Assembly: GCF_001983935.1 (NCBI RefSeq)
Contig: NZ_CP017641.1
Coordinates: 4,650,001-4,714,000 of the forward strand
Length of the DNA stretch: 64,000 bases
Reading direction: 5' to 3'
Origin: Fuerstiella marisgermanici
GTDB lineage: Bacteria; Planctomycetota; Planctomycetia; Planctomycetales; Planctomycetaceae
In this document: positions 53,213-62,320 of the stretch, piece by piece
How the letters are laid out: every line of letters begins with the position of its first letter
Position numbering within the stretch: position 1 is the first letter of the stretch
Translations under genes and position numbers: made by a program
Notes under the pieces: generated by a model
Database searches by the model: none
The model's input: the letters and a program-made list of their open reading frames with translations, nothing else
What the model was told of the DNA's origin: nothing

Positions 53213-55651
53213 ATGACTCATTCCAACCCAGCTTCTCAGGCGGCCATGTTAGAACGGCGAAACTTCATCAAAGCCACAGCCATGGCAGCCGCGACGGCAG
53301 TGGCGGGTGGATCGACTTCCTCATTGCTGCCGATTCTAAACGCCGACGATGCACAGGCGCTGGCGGGTTCGGATGCTCAATGGGATAAAGCTCCCTGTCG
53401 CTTCTGCGGCACCGGCTGTCACGTGCAGGTTGGTGTTCAGGAAGGCAGAGTTGTGGCTGTCGCAGGGGACCGCAACGCCGAAGTCAACAAGGGTCTGCTA
53501 TGCGTGAAGGGCTATCACGTCGGCGCCGCTTTGTACGGTAAGGATCGCCTCACAAAGCCGCTGCTGCGAGTTGGCAAGACAGACAAATACGAAGAAATTT
53601 CGTGGGATAAAGCGATCGACGTCATCGCCGACCGCATCGAAGAAGCGCCCGAACGTTTTGCATTTTACGGATCGGGCCAATGGACGATCCCAGAAGGCTA
53701 TGCCGCTCAAAAATTCATGAAGGGTGGCTTGGCAAACAATCACATCGACCCCAACGCGCGACTCTGCATGGCGTCGGCGGTGACCGGTTTTCTGGCAACC
53801 TACGGCGTAGACGAACCCGCCGGGTGCTACGACGACCTGGACGCGTGCGACGTGCTGATCATGTGGGGCAATAATCCGGCGGAAATGCATCCCGTGCTGT
53901 TTTCCCGAGTCATCGATCGTCGCAGTAAGGGTGAGAAAGTTACACTGATTGACATTGGCACTCGCCGCACGCGCACGACCGACGCCTGCCAGCATTACCT
54001 GGAAATGAAAGGCCATGGCGATGTGGCGATCGCCAACGGGATCGCTCATCTGCTGATCAAGAACGGCACCTACGACAAGAAGTTCGTCGAATCATTCTGC
54101 AACTTCAAAGCGCCGGACAACGACAATCCGAACCTACACGGCAAAGCGATTACGTTCGACGAATTCAAAGCGGCTCTCGAACCATACACGCCGGAGCACG
54201 TCGAAGAACTAAGCGGCGTGCCGGCGGATCAGATTCGCATGCTGGGTGACCTTTTTGGCAATCCTGAACTGAAGATCACGTCGCTGTGGTGCATGGGCAT
54301 GAATCAGCATACCCTCGGTACGGCGATCAACGCGATGGTTCACGGCGTTCACCTGCTAAGCGGTCACTTCGGCCCGCCGGGAAATGCACCGACAAGCCTA
54401 ACTGGTCAGCCGTCAGCCTGCGGAACTGTCCGAGAGGTCGGCACGCTGGCTCATGCGTTGCCGGGTGGGCGAGTCGTCGCGAATGCCGAACATCGTCAGC
54501 AGGCAGAGGATTTCTGGAATGTCACTCCCGGCCGCATCAGCGAAACACCAGGCTATCACACGGTGCAAATGTGGGAGAGTTTCTGCACGCCCACCGACGA
54601 TGGCGGTGACATCGGCACGATCTGGGTCCAGGTCACCAACCCCGGCCAGACACTTCCGAACCTTAACAAGCTGTTCAATCCCAAAGCAAAACTCGACGAC
54701 AAGTTCCTCATCGTAAGCGACGTCTATCCTACCGCGACGACTCGCCTGGCCGACCTGATATTGCCGTCCGCTATGTGGGTAGAAAAGAATGGCGTTGTCG
54801 GAAATTCCGAACGCCGCACGCAGCAGTGGTTCAAAATGGTCGATCCACCGGGCGACGCACGCGACGATTGCTGGCAAACTCTGGCGGTCGCTCATCGACT
54901 GTTCGAACGCGGCATGGATGGCATGAAAGACCGCGACGGCCGCTTTCTGTTCGAAGTGAAAGACGACCAGGGCAAGCCGATTCCTGTGTGGAACTGGGAG
55001 AACTACTACGACACAAACGTCGACCAACACCTGTTTGACGAATACCGGAAGTTCTCACGCTTAAAGCACAAAGACCTAGCCCCATACGACGCCTATGTGA
55101 AGGCTCGTGGCATGCGTTGGCCGGTGGTCGAACAAAATGGCAAGTGGCTGGAAACGAAGTTCCGCTTCTCTGGAGGCTACGACCCCTATGTTGCGGAAGG
55201 TAAAGACATTCAGTTTTACCACTCGTCAACCAAAGACGACCGCGCTCAGATTTGGTTTCATCCGTGGGAGCCGCCTGCTGAGGTTCCGGACGACGAATAT
55301 CCGTTTATGCTGTGTACCGGCCGAGTTCTCGAACACTGGCACACCGGCTCGATGACGCGGCGGATCCCCGAGCTTAGCCGCGCGATGCCTTCCGCCTACA
55401 TCGAAATGAATGCCGAAGACGCCGCAGCAGCAAATCTGTCCAATGGAGACAAAGTGAAAGTTGAATCGCGGCGCGGAACACTGGAAATTCAGGTTTGGAT
55501 TGACGGTCGCGGGCGACCACCTCGCGGCACCGTGTTCATTCCGTTCTTCGACGAAACACTACTGGTAAATGACCTGACGCTGGACGCCATCGACCCGTTT
55601 TCGAAACAGCCGGACTATAAGAAAAGTGCCGTGCGAATTCGGAAGGTTTGA
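53213..55651 (+). CDS. napA: Periplasmic nitrate reductase catalytic subunit NapA
   Basis: 812 residues from the ATG at 53213. The Tat signal is ERRNFIKATAMAAATAVAGG. The [4Fe-4S] site is CRFCGTGC with a later CVKGY; the Mo ligand is in RLCMASAV. Molybdopterin-binding motifs follow (WGNNPAEMHPVLFSRVIDRR, HGVHLLSGHFGPPGNAPTSL). Near the end come a conserved acceptor region (LCTGRVLEHWHTGSMTRRIP) and VFIPFFDETLLVNDLTLDAI. It reduces nitrate to nitrite in the periplasm for respiration or redox balance. The napB-like gene starts 6 bases downstream. Confidence 0.96.
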   Translation: MTHSNPASQAAMLERRNFIKATAMAAATAVAGGSTSSLLPILNADDAQALAGSDAQWDKAPCRFCGTGCHVQVGVQEGRVVAVAGDRNAEVNKGLLCVKGYHVGAALYGKDRLTKPLLRVGKTDKYEEISWDKAIDVIADRIEEAPERFAFYGSGQWTIPEGYAAQKFMKGGLANNHIDPNARLCMASAVTGFLATYGVDEPAGCYDDLDACDVLIMWGNNPAEMHPVLFSRVIDRRSKGEKVTLIDIGTRRTRTTDACQHYLEMKGHGDVAIANGIAHLLIKNGTYDKKFVESFCNFKAPDNDNPNLHGKAITFDEFKAALEPYTPEHVEELSGVPADQIRMLGDLFGNPELKITSLWCMGMNQHTLGTAINAMVHGVHLLSGHFGPPGNAPTSLTGQPSACGTVREVGTLAHALPGGRVVANAEHRQQAEDFWNVTPGRISETPGYHTVQMWESFCTPTDDGGDIGTIWVQVTNPGQTLPNLNKLFNPKAKLDDKFLIVSDVYPTATTRLADLILPSAMWVEKNGVVGNSERRTQQWFKMVDPPGDARDDCWQTLAVAHRLFERGMDGMKDRDGRFLFEVKDDQGKPIPVWNWENYYDTNVDQHLFDEYRKFSRLKHKDLAPYDAYVKARGMRWPVVEQNGKWLETKFRFSGGYDPYVAEGKDIQFYHSSTKDDRAQIWFHPWEPPAEVPDDEYPFMLCTGRVLEHWHTGSMTRRIPELSRAMPSAYIEMNAEDAAAANLSNGDKVKVESRRGTLEIQVWIDGRGRPPRGTVFIPFFDETLLVNDLTLDAIDPFSKQPDYKKSAVRIRKV

Positions 55652-55657
55652 TCAACG

Positions 55658-56437
55658 ATGCAGGAATCCACTTATAAAAATGGCGTCGCTGTTGCGTGCT
55701 TCATTGTGATCTCAGCGACTGTCGTGGGCTACTTCACGGGGCTCCAAGCGCCGATGACGGCGTCGGCGACAACGCCACAAGTACTGGTCACGCATGAACA
55801 GGATCCGCTGGCGGCAGGGATCATCACGGCGACCAACTACGTGGACATGCCCGCTGCAACTCGGCAACGCTTTGCTGTGGCACGTACCAGTCTTAAGGAT
55901 CTCAAATCAGTCAATGATCCACTCGCCGAAGTGAAAGTTACTCCGGCAGCAAAGGCATTCGCTTTGCAACGGCGTGAACACAACCGAGCGTTCAACGGTG
56001 CGCCTCCCACGATTCCGCACGCCGTGCATCAAACGTCGACGGCAGCGTGCGTCGCGTGTCATAGTGAAGGAGCGAAGACTCAGACGTTGCGCGTCCCTAA
56101 GATGTCGCATCAGTTTCTGGCCAACTGCACGCAGTGTCATATTGAGGCAATTCCGCGTCACATGACGGCGTCGCTGTTCCGAGAAAATTCGTTCGCTGGC
56201 CTGGCGGCTCCCAACGGCGGCCCGCGAGCTTACCCCGGAGCGCCGCCTCAGATTCCACATTCAACGTGGATGCGATCTGACTGCCTGAGCTGTCACGGAT
56301 TCGCTGGCCCGCAAGGAATTCGCACAACTCATCCGTGGCGAAAAAACTGCCAACAGTGTCACGCCCCGTCTTCCGAACTGGACCAGACAATGCTTGCTGC
56401 AGAGCCAACGTTTCTGAAACCGCCTCAAATAGAATAA
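55658..56437 (+). CDS. napB: Tetrahaem NapB-like cytochrome (internal duplication)
   Basis: 259 residues; ordinary NapB has about 150 and two haems. An N-terminal hydrophobic anchor (GVAVACFIVISATVVGYFTG) precedes two similar modules, each with (A/P)PxIPH before two CxxCH: module 1 has GAPPTIPHAVHQ, CVACH and CTQCH; module 2 has YPGAPPQIPHSTW, CLSCH and CQQCH. Both end with haem-ligand-like His residues. It likely passes electrons to NapA. The duplication and the 6-base spacing to napA suggest an adapted electron route. Confidence 0.85.
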   Translation: MQESTYKNGVAVACFIVISATVVGYFTGLQAPMTASATTPQVLVTHEQDPLAAGIITATNYVDMPAATRQRFAVARTSLKDLKSVNDPLAEVKVTPAAKAFALQRREHNRAFNGAPPTIPHAVHQTSTAACVACHSEGAKTQTLRVPKMSHQFLANCTQCHIEAIPRHMTASLFRENSFAGLAAPNGGPRAYPGAPPQIPHSTWMRSDCLSCHGFAGPQGIRTTHPWRKNCQQCHAPSSELDQTMLAAEPTFLKPPQIE

Positions 56438-56578
56438 CGGAATGTGGTCGCATCGAATTGAGAGCAAGCCCAGCCGCACAGCACTCTGGTTGTTACACTG
56501 ACTTCGTGTTCCTCAGTTGCCACTGGACCTTAGAAATACTGACCTCCAAACCTGTCGGATCCAATCGTAAGTCAACGC

Positions 56579-57046
56579 ATGCACAGTAACGAAAGACTTT
56601 CACGTCGAGCCTGGTTTCGACTCCGCCCGCCGAAACCAGCGCCCGAGCCGACTCCGTCAACGACTCGCGAGGCTACCGTTGGCCAGACGGCTCCCGGTCT
56701 TGCGGAGGTCGCTCATCCGCCGAATCATGACGGCATGGACATGTCCGAACTTCCGCCCATGCGAGAGGCGATTCTGGCGGCCGAACAGGTGGAGGAGCTG
56801 TTCGCCGATATTGAACAACTCGGCACCGACATCCTGTTGATGCAGCGTTCCTCGCGGACCGCTCAGGCAAACGTGTCACAGGCTGACGCGGCCAGGAACC
56901 TTCAAGTGGCGAAGACGTCACTACTGTCCGGGGGTATCGCACGAGTGCAGATTCGCTACCGCTGGCAGGACACACTCTGGATCGACACGCTCGAAGCCAA
57001 ACCTGGCGGCTACCGCATCATCCGCATCGCTCATGCCGGACACTGA
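56579..57046 (+). CDS. Hypothetical 155-residue protein downstream of napB
   Basis: No family recognised. The N-terminus is basic (ERLSRRAWFRLRPPKP), then Pro/Ala-rich. A mid helix has heptads (MREAILAAEQVEELFADIEQ, LGTDILLMQRSSRTAQAN). The C-terminus has beta character (ARVQIRYRWQDTLWIDTLEA, GGYRIIRIAHAGH). It follows napB by 141 bases on the same strand. Because of the location it may be an accessory to nitrate reduction. It converges with the TolC gene. Confidence 0.7.
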   Translation: MHSNERLSRRAWFRLRPPKPAPEPTPSTTREATVGQTAPGLAEVAHPPNHDGMDMSELPPMREAILAAEQVEELFADIEQLGTDILLMQRSSRTAQANVSQADAARNLQVAKTSLLSGGIARVQIRYRWQDTLWIDTLEAKPGGYRIIRIAHAGH

Positions 57047-57117
57047 CCAGGCGTGACATTGACCAGGCCTGACGCATCGCGATTGCAGATCGTTCGCGAT
57101 GCGTCATTTTGTCAGCA

Positions 57118-59436
57118 CTACCGCTTGAAGATATCCAGGTCGAGCAACTTTCTGTCCTCTGCCGATGCGGCTCGAGGAGGATCGTTGTCGTAATCTTTAA
57201 GTGGATCGTAAATCGGTAGCGGTTCCTTCATCGTCATCCGCGGCTTCGGAGAATTCACTGCCGCACTCAACTTGTCAGCCCCGGCTCCATCAAGCTTTCC
57301 AGCGTCGACCGATGGCTTCTCAGGCGGAGCCGGGACCTGAATTTCAGACGCCTCAGCCGGCTGCGTCATTGGGTCTGCTGCGTCGCCAGCTTCGATGTTT
57401 GAATCAGCTGCCGGCACCGGTGTGATTTCACCGTACTCAGGCACCGTGCTATCCAGCTGGATCGAAGAACGCAGATCTACGGTGCCGGTCGGGCCTGGCG
57501 AAACGAATTCCTGCGGCTCCGTGCAAAGATAAGGAGCCTCTTTCGCGTGTGTGCGGGCATGAGCTCGAACCAGTGCATCACAGTAGGCTTCAGGTTGCCA
57601 TTGGCCTTCTGCCAGCATGATTCCGTTGTGCTCAAGCAACGTTCCCTTCGCAAGGTGCAGCGATGTGATGGCCTTGCTGTAGTTAACAATCTGCTGATAG
57701 TACGCACTTTCCGCGGCTGCCACGCTGGCCTGAGCTCGCAGAACGAGGTCCAGTGTCAGCGTACCGACTTCACGTTCGGCTTCCAGCAGTGTGACACGAC
57801 GTGTTGCCGCTTTCAGCCGAGTGTAGTTGGTTTGAGCCGTCGCATAAGACGCGGTAACGTCCTGAATGGCGGTCGCAATATCGTGAGCAATATTCTTTTC
57901 CTGAGACGCCAGCACAGCACTCGCTTTGGCGACCTGCAGTTCAAGGTTTCGGACCTGGCTGCGTGTGTATCGCAGTCCCACCGGAATGCTGAATTGGAAA
58001 CCGGCGTTCCAGCTATTGATGTTCTGGTCATTCATCGAACCGTACGCACTGCGAAACGGCGAGCTGGATTGAGACACCAACGTGTCGCCGGCACCGTTTA
58101 CGTCGTAACCTGCCAGAATATCCAATCGCGGTCGAACCAGACTTCGAGCCGCCTGGAGCTGCAACTGCTGACTCTTAATCGTCCATTTCTGACGTCGCAA
58201 TTCCACGCGATGAGTCAGACCTTCTCGCAAAGACGATTCCCAGTCAGGAATTAGTTCTGCCAGAACAGGCTCATCAATCGGACGCAGTACCGTGCCATCG
58301 TTCATCGGCAGTCCGATCAGGCGGCGCAGTTCTGTTTCTGCTTTAAACAATGTGTTCAGACTGACTTCGACCTGCGATTTGGTTTCATAAAGACGGTCTC
58401 GAGCTTGCAGTTCGTCGGCCGGCTTTAAGACGCCAACTTCAAGACGATCCTTCGCTTCGCGCCACGTCTGAAAAGCACTCTTGTGAGCCACGACGGCCGT
58501 GTCGTAAGCTCGGTAAGTGTTGTACAAATCCCAGTAGGCATGTTCGATATCGCGCATAGCGTCTCGAACGGTAACTTCGAAATCGGCAATCGAAATATCT
58601 TCGTTGATACGGGCAATTACAACGCCTTGGCTCACCCCGGTGATCGCTCCGAAGTTCGGGTTGGCAGGGCCAGCGATTCGCGTGTAGGCCGTACCACTGC
58701 CCGCCAGCAACGGTTGGCGTACCTCGACGCCGATTCGTCCGTAGTAGTTCGGTGTCTCGCCGCTATATCCGATAGGGTCAGTCGTATGAGTCCAGTCGTG
58801 GTTCAGCGAAATGGTACCGGCCGTTGCAAACTGTTTGCTAAGCGACGATGTGAAGTCCGCTCGGTTGCCGTTGCCATTCAAGTTGCCGCCGACAAGATCG
58901 TCGCGGCTGAAGTTAAGCGTGCTGGTGAAGTTGGCATCGAAGTCCGCCAAAGCGGCTTCCACACTTCGCCGCCCAAACAGAACACCGGAAGCCTGAATGG
59001 CTGGATCATAAACGGATGTCGCGGTCGCTGGACTTGTCAGCACCTGCTTTGAACCGATGCCGCCCAGCGCGCTGGTTTCAATGACCTGATTGTGTGTGAG
59101 CGCGATCCGCAGTGCTTCGTTAAGCGTGATTTCTCGCGGCGCGTCTTCGGATCGGCGCAGCAGGTTCCGCGGCGGTGTGCTGGTGGCAACGGCTTCAGCC
59201 GTCTGGTTGTCGAGACACGGATAGGCAACGGCCGACGTCTTCGCGACGTAATGCTCGATGCCTTCCTTGTCGTCACAGTACTTCAGGTCACACACCGTCG
59301 CCTTCTGCGTGGAACAACCGAGCATCATGGTTGTCAGCAGGGATGACGCGCAGAAGAATCGCGTCACTGTGGACAGCATCGGCCCTCGAGCACGGGCAGA
59401 CTGACGTTCTGACTTTTTTGAGCGTAGCGGGGGCAT
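57118..59436 (-). CDS. TolC-family outer membrane efflux lipoprotein
   Basis: 772 residues from 59436; the ATG at 59379 would give a neater lipoprotein signal (MLSTVTRFFCASSLLTTMML) ending in the lipobox LGC. The body has the TolC/OEP repeat pattern: EITLNEALRIALTHNQVIE, ADFEVTVRDAMRDIEHAYWD, LRREGLTHRVELRRQKWT type helices, VRNLELQVAKASAVLASQEK and LVLRAQASVAAAESAYYQQI. The Pro/Ala/Glu-rich C-terminal about 130 residues are disordered and not typical for TolC. It is probably the outer channel of an efflux or secretion system whose partners are elsewhere. Confidence 0.88.
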   Translation of the reverse strand: MPPLRSKKSERQSARARGPMLSTVTRFFCASSLLTTMMLGCSTQKATVCDLKYCDDKEGIEHYVAKTSAVAYPCLDNQTAEAVATSTPPRNLLRRSEDAPREITLNEALRIALTHNQVIETSALGGIGSKQVLTSPATATSVYDPAIQASGVLFGRRSVEAALADFDANFTSTLNFSRDDLVGGNLNGNGNRADFTSSLSKQFATAGTISLNHDWTHTTDPIGYSGETPNYYGRIGVEVRQPLLAGSGTAYTRIAGPANPNFGAITGVSQGVVIARINEDISIADFEVTVRDAMRDIEHAYWDLYNTYRAYDTAVVAHKSAFQTWREAKDRLEVGVLKPADELQARDRLYETKSQVEVSLNTLFKAETELRRLIGLPMNDGTVLRPIDEPVLAELIPDWESSLREGLTHRVELRRQKWTIKSQQLQLQAARSLVRPRLDILAGYDVNGAGDTLVSQSSSPFRSAYGSMNDQNINSWNAGFQFSIPVGLRYTRSQVRNLELQVAKASAVLASQEKNIAHDIATAIQDVTASYATAQTNYTRLKAATRRVTLLEAEREVGTLTLDLVLRAQASVAAAESAYYQQIVNYSKAITSLHLAKGTLLEHNGIMLAEGQWQPEAYCDALVRAHARTHAKEAPYLCTEPQEFVSPGPTGTVDLRSSIQLDSTVPEYGEITPVPAADSNIEAGDAADPMTQPAEASEIQVPAPPEKPSVDAGKLDGAGADKLSAAVNSPKPRMTMKEPLPIYDPLKDYDNDPPRAASAEDRKLLDLDIFKR

Positions 59437-59525
59437 GCGACTTCCCTGTCACAAGTGTTCTGGATCGAATCAGGTGTGTCTCATTCGAACCGGCCCTCGA
59501 TCTGCAGCGAAAATCCCACTAGAAA

Positions 59526-59846
59526 TCAGGGCCCGGCGGGAGTCGTATCGTCGCAGGATTCGCCCGCACTTAACGCAGAGGCGCCCCGACCGTACTCAGT
59601 GTACGGCAATCCGAGTCGCTTCTTCACAAAGATGACCTCACCCGCATCATTGCCCTCAACGGCATGACCTGCAAATTGCAAAAGATAACCACAAACAAAA
59701 CAACCAACATGCCAGTACCAGGCCGCACCAAACACCGCTGCTATCGGTGCAACCAGAAAAGACAGCGGAACCCCTACAGCGTGCAACAACTGGTTGGTCC
59801 GGTTGCGATGGCGAGGAAGGTAGTTCTGCAGAAACCGACGCAGCAT
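59526..59846 (-). CDS. Mpo1-like (DUF962) membrane protein
   Basis: 106 residues. The DUF962/Mpo1 signature is clear: HRNRTNQLLHAVGVPLSF, then FAGHAVEGNDAGE, with conserved His residues of the presumed iron site. Three hydrophobic stretches are visible. The family oxidises 2-hydroxy fatty acids in yeast; bacterial members are uncharacterised. The gene follows groES after 29 bases, so they may share a transcript. Confidence 0.85.
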   Translation of the reverse strand: MLRRFLQNYLPRHRNRTNQLLHAVGVPLSFLVAPIAAVFGAAWYWHVGCFVCGYLLQFAGHAVEGNDAGEVIFVKKRLGLPYTEYGRGASALSAGESCDDTTPAGP

Positions 59847-59875
59847 TTCCAGAATCCAACTAAAGAACTCAAGGG

Positions 59876-60223
59876 CTATTCGTCGTCGTCGGCCGAATCC
59901 GACAATGACTGACGCGGCGAATTTTCCCGAGGCGGCTTTCGAAAAACAGCCACGATGTCGTCGACCGGCACCACAAAAAGCAGATTGTCGGCCTCAAAAT
60001 CGACGGGGATCGCATTCTTCGGATGGAACAGCACCTTGTCGTATTTGCGGATCGGGAAGTCTTCGTCACGATCGATTTGGACGCTGATCTCAACAACACG
60101 GCCGGTAATCGTTGGGATCTCCGAAGTGTCCGGCAGCACGATGCCGCCACGAGTTTCCTGGCGAGCTTCGTCTTTGCGAATCAGAATCCGCATTCCAAGT
60201 GGTTCAACGTATTCGTTGCTCAT
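59876..60223 (-). CDS. groES: GroES-type co-chaperonin
   Basis: 115 residues. GroES forms the heptameric lid on GroEL. The core signatures are EPLGMRILIRKDEARQETRG, GGIVLPDT with the mobile loop, and VVEISVQ/KYDKVLFHPKNAIPV/LLFVVPVDDIVAVF. A charged tail (PPRENSPRQSLSDSADDDE) extends beyond normal GroES. No groEL neighbour is present. Planctomycetes often hold several GroES/GroEL copies, so this may be a stress or specialised version. Confidence 0.9.
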   Translation of the reverse strand: MSNEYVEPLGMRILIRKDEARQETRGGIVLPDTSEIPTITGRVVEISVQIDRDEDFPIRKYDKVLFHPKNAIPVDFEADNLLFVVPVDDIVAVFRKPPRENSPRQSLSDSADDDE

Positions 60224-60334
60224 GTGATTTACTTGTGTCCTAAAAGTGTTTCCATTGGGCGGGGCAGATGGTCTGCTGATCGGCGAAGGACCTTAGCCGG
60301 ACAGCGCCACCTTTGGGCACTGGGCCGTGTTTTT

Positions 60335-60399
60335 GGTAACCCGAAGTGTAAGCGAGGGATTCGTCGCAACTCGACACCTCGCTTACACTTCGGATTACC
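60335..60399. repeat. Long inverted repeat between groES and the MFS gene
   Basis: The left arm (60335-60357) begins GGTAACCCGAAGTGTAAGCG and the right arm (60377-60399) begins CCTCGCTTACACTTCGGATT; they are complementary at 22 of 23 positions with a 19-base loop. It sits directly downstream of the MFS gene stop (60426 on minus), so the transcript would form a strong hairpin. This is a recurrent planctomycete-type hairpin sequence; no T-tract follows. Confidence 0.75.
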
Positions 60400-60425
60400 A
60401 TTCGCACCAACATGGCGCTGCCCAG

Positions 60426-61700
60426 TTAGTCTCCCTGATGCTCCCGCTTCGCAAATCCCGCAAACAGCAGCGGCAAAGGCAACAGCGCCGCGATGAGCGC
60501 CAGCACTGCTAATGCGGAATAACTATAAGTGTAGTCGGCAAAGCGTTCGTCAAACTGAGCGACCAGCGGCGGCCCGACGGCTCCTACGCCAAATCCCATC
60601 ATATTGCTGAAACCGAAACCCACGCTGCGACGCCGAGACGGCAAAAATTCAGGAAGCAGGCTGTTGTACAGCGGCTGATTCATAAAGTGAATGAACGCCC
60701 ACAGGCATGCCGCCAGCAAACGCTGTCCGCCTTCCGCAAACGTCATCCACAACAAAAACGGAACGTTGGCGGCGTACACCAACGACAGCATCATTGGCAA
60801 TTTCGCTGGTTTCGCGAGGCGTCCTGCCGTCCACTGGCCAAAAGCACCACACACCAACGCCAGCGCCGCCGCGTAGTTGCCCAACGCAGCCTCAGATATG
60901 GAATGCCCTACGAATGTTTCAAGCCAGCCCATCGCGCCCGCTTCTTTCAGATACCGCGGCAGAAAATGCAGGACGCCGCCATACACAACGCCGCTTAACG
61001 CCGTGCCGATGACAAGCAGTACATACGGCCAAATCTGAAAGGGCATCGAAGGCCGTGCCTGTGACGCGGGCTCGCTGCTTGCATCGGCCGATTTCGCCAT
61101 GCCCAATGTTGCCTTGTCGTCGTGCCGGACCGGTTTCAGCAGCCCCCACACCAGGAACCCCAGCGAACCGCTGATGATGCTCAGCAGCAGGTAATATCCT
61201 CGCCAGTCGCCCGGCCGCAGCGACAGCATGAAACCTGCCAGAAAAGGGGCAGACGCGATTCCCAGCGAACCGAACACCCCATGCAATCCCAGAGCGCGGG
61301 ATCGTTCGGCGGGAGTTGTCTGGTTGGCCAGCAGAGCCAGTCCGGCCGGATGATACATGCTGGCGAAGGCCCCCATTGAAAACATCTGCGCGTACAGCAC
61401 CGACGATGTGGACGTCACCATAAACGACGCCGCCACGACAGCTGAACCCAACAGGTACAGCACCAGAATGCGTTTTTCGCCAAACCGATCGGCCAGCAAC
61501 CCGGCGAAGAATGCTCCGATGCCATAGGGCAGGCGCAGAGCGAAGCCCATAAAACCGGACTGTTCGATGGTCAGCTGGAAGTCGGCGGAGATGACCTGTT
61601 CCACACTGGCCACAGACTGCTCAAGCAAGTGAACCAGCGCGTGAGCGCACGAAACCAGCAGAATGACACGGACCACTTGAGAAGATTGAGACACAAGCAA
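60426..61700 (-). CDS. MFS transporter
   Basis: 424 residues with twelve predicted helices. The inner loop motif after helix 2 is DRFGEKRILV (MFS motif A-like, D-R-x-G-x-K/R). Other helices include HVLLSVASVEQ-type N-terminus, ALGLHGVFGSLGIASAPFLA and GFGFSNMMGFGVGAVGPPLV. It probably moves small organic molecules with protons; the substrate is unknown. The start is uncertain: TTG at 61700 or GTG at 61694 (LVSQSSQVVRVILLV). Confidence 0.88.
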   Translation of the reverse strand: MLVSQSSQVVRVILLVSCAHALVHLLEQSVASVEQVISADFQLTIEQSGFMGFALRLPYGIGAFFAGLLADRFGEKRILVLYLLGSAVVAASFMVTSTSSVLYAQMFSMGAFASMYHPAGLALLANQTTPAERSRALGLHGVFGSLGIASAPFLAGFMLSLRPGDWRGYYLLLSIISGSLGFLVWGLLKPVRHDDKATLGMAKSADASSEPASQARPSMPFQIWPYVLLVIGTALSGVVYGGVLHFLPRYLKEAGAMGWLETFVGHSISEAALGNYAAALALVCGAFGQWTAGRLAKPAKLPMMLSLVYAANVPFLLWMTFAEGGQRLLAACLWAFIHFMNQPLYNSLLPEFLPSRRRSVGFGFSNMMGFGVGAVGPPLVAQFDERFADYTYSYSALAVLALIAALLPLPLLFAGFAKREHQGD

Positions 61701-61947
61701 TTGTTTTGAAAAAGTTAAGCGTATGCAGCGAAGCCATTTCTGGCAGCCGTGTTAACGGCAAAATCTGCCGAAGTTCCTGAGAACGGCGTGACAGGACGGC
61801 CTCAACAAGGTCAGTCAATTCACAGTTTAGATAACGATCTGGCCCTGTTTTCGCGACATTGGTATGTTTCTGCGCCCGCGGCTACAGATCCCAGGGTCGA
61901 GCAACGCGACGTTTTTCGGCCTTCAAAATCGTTGAACTCACGGACAG
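61701..61947. other. Divergent intergenic region
   Basis: Between the MFS gene (leftward) and a lipoprotein gene (rightward). No gene, repeat or clear promoter recognised. Confidence 0.3.
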
Positions 61948-62268
61948 ATGACCAGACTGATTCTCGCCACCCTGCTGCTTGGCTTCACCGGCTGCCAGCA
62001 GGCTCGCAGTTTTCTGCACATGAACAGTGACAGCCCGAGTCCCTTTCTGGGATTTGAGCTATCGGTCGACGCGCGCGACGTGCATGACAGCAACGCCGTC
62101 CAGTTGCGACACGCCGACGACACGCCCATGAACTCAGCAACCACGATCAAAGCCGTTCGTTCGAATACGCGTGAGGAAAAGTACGCGTTGCCGCTGATGG
62201 ACCTCGCCAGCCACCCGGTCGAAGCGGCAGAAATCGACGACATCATGTCTCGCATCGCTGGAAGCTGA
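61948..62268 (+). CDS. Small lipoprotein
   Basis: 106 residues. The signal MTRLILATLLLGFTGC ends in a lipobox (GFTGC). The remaining 90 residues are polar with FLGFELSVDARDVHDSNAVQ in the middle and no known domain. It faces the cytochrome c'-like gene, ending 50 bases from it. Function unknown; the lipobox and start are clear. Confidence 0.75.
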   Translation: MTRLILATLLLGFTGCQQARSFLHMNSDSPSPFLGFELSVDARDVHDSNAVQLRHADDTPMNSATTIKAVRSNTREEKYALPLMDLASHPVEAAEIDDIMSRIAGS

Positions 62269-62320
62269 CTGGCCAGGCCGAAGCTTCGCCTTGCGATCGG
62301 GCAATCAAAGACGACATCAG

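Noticed and set aside
54413-55030. 205-codon open frame on minus
   Set aside because: Antisense to napA.
57547-58254. 235-codon open frame on plus
   Set aside because: Antisense to the TolC-like gene.
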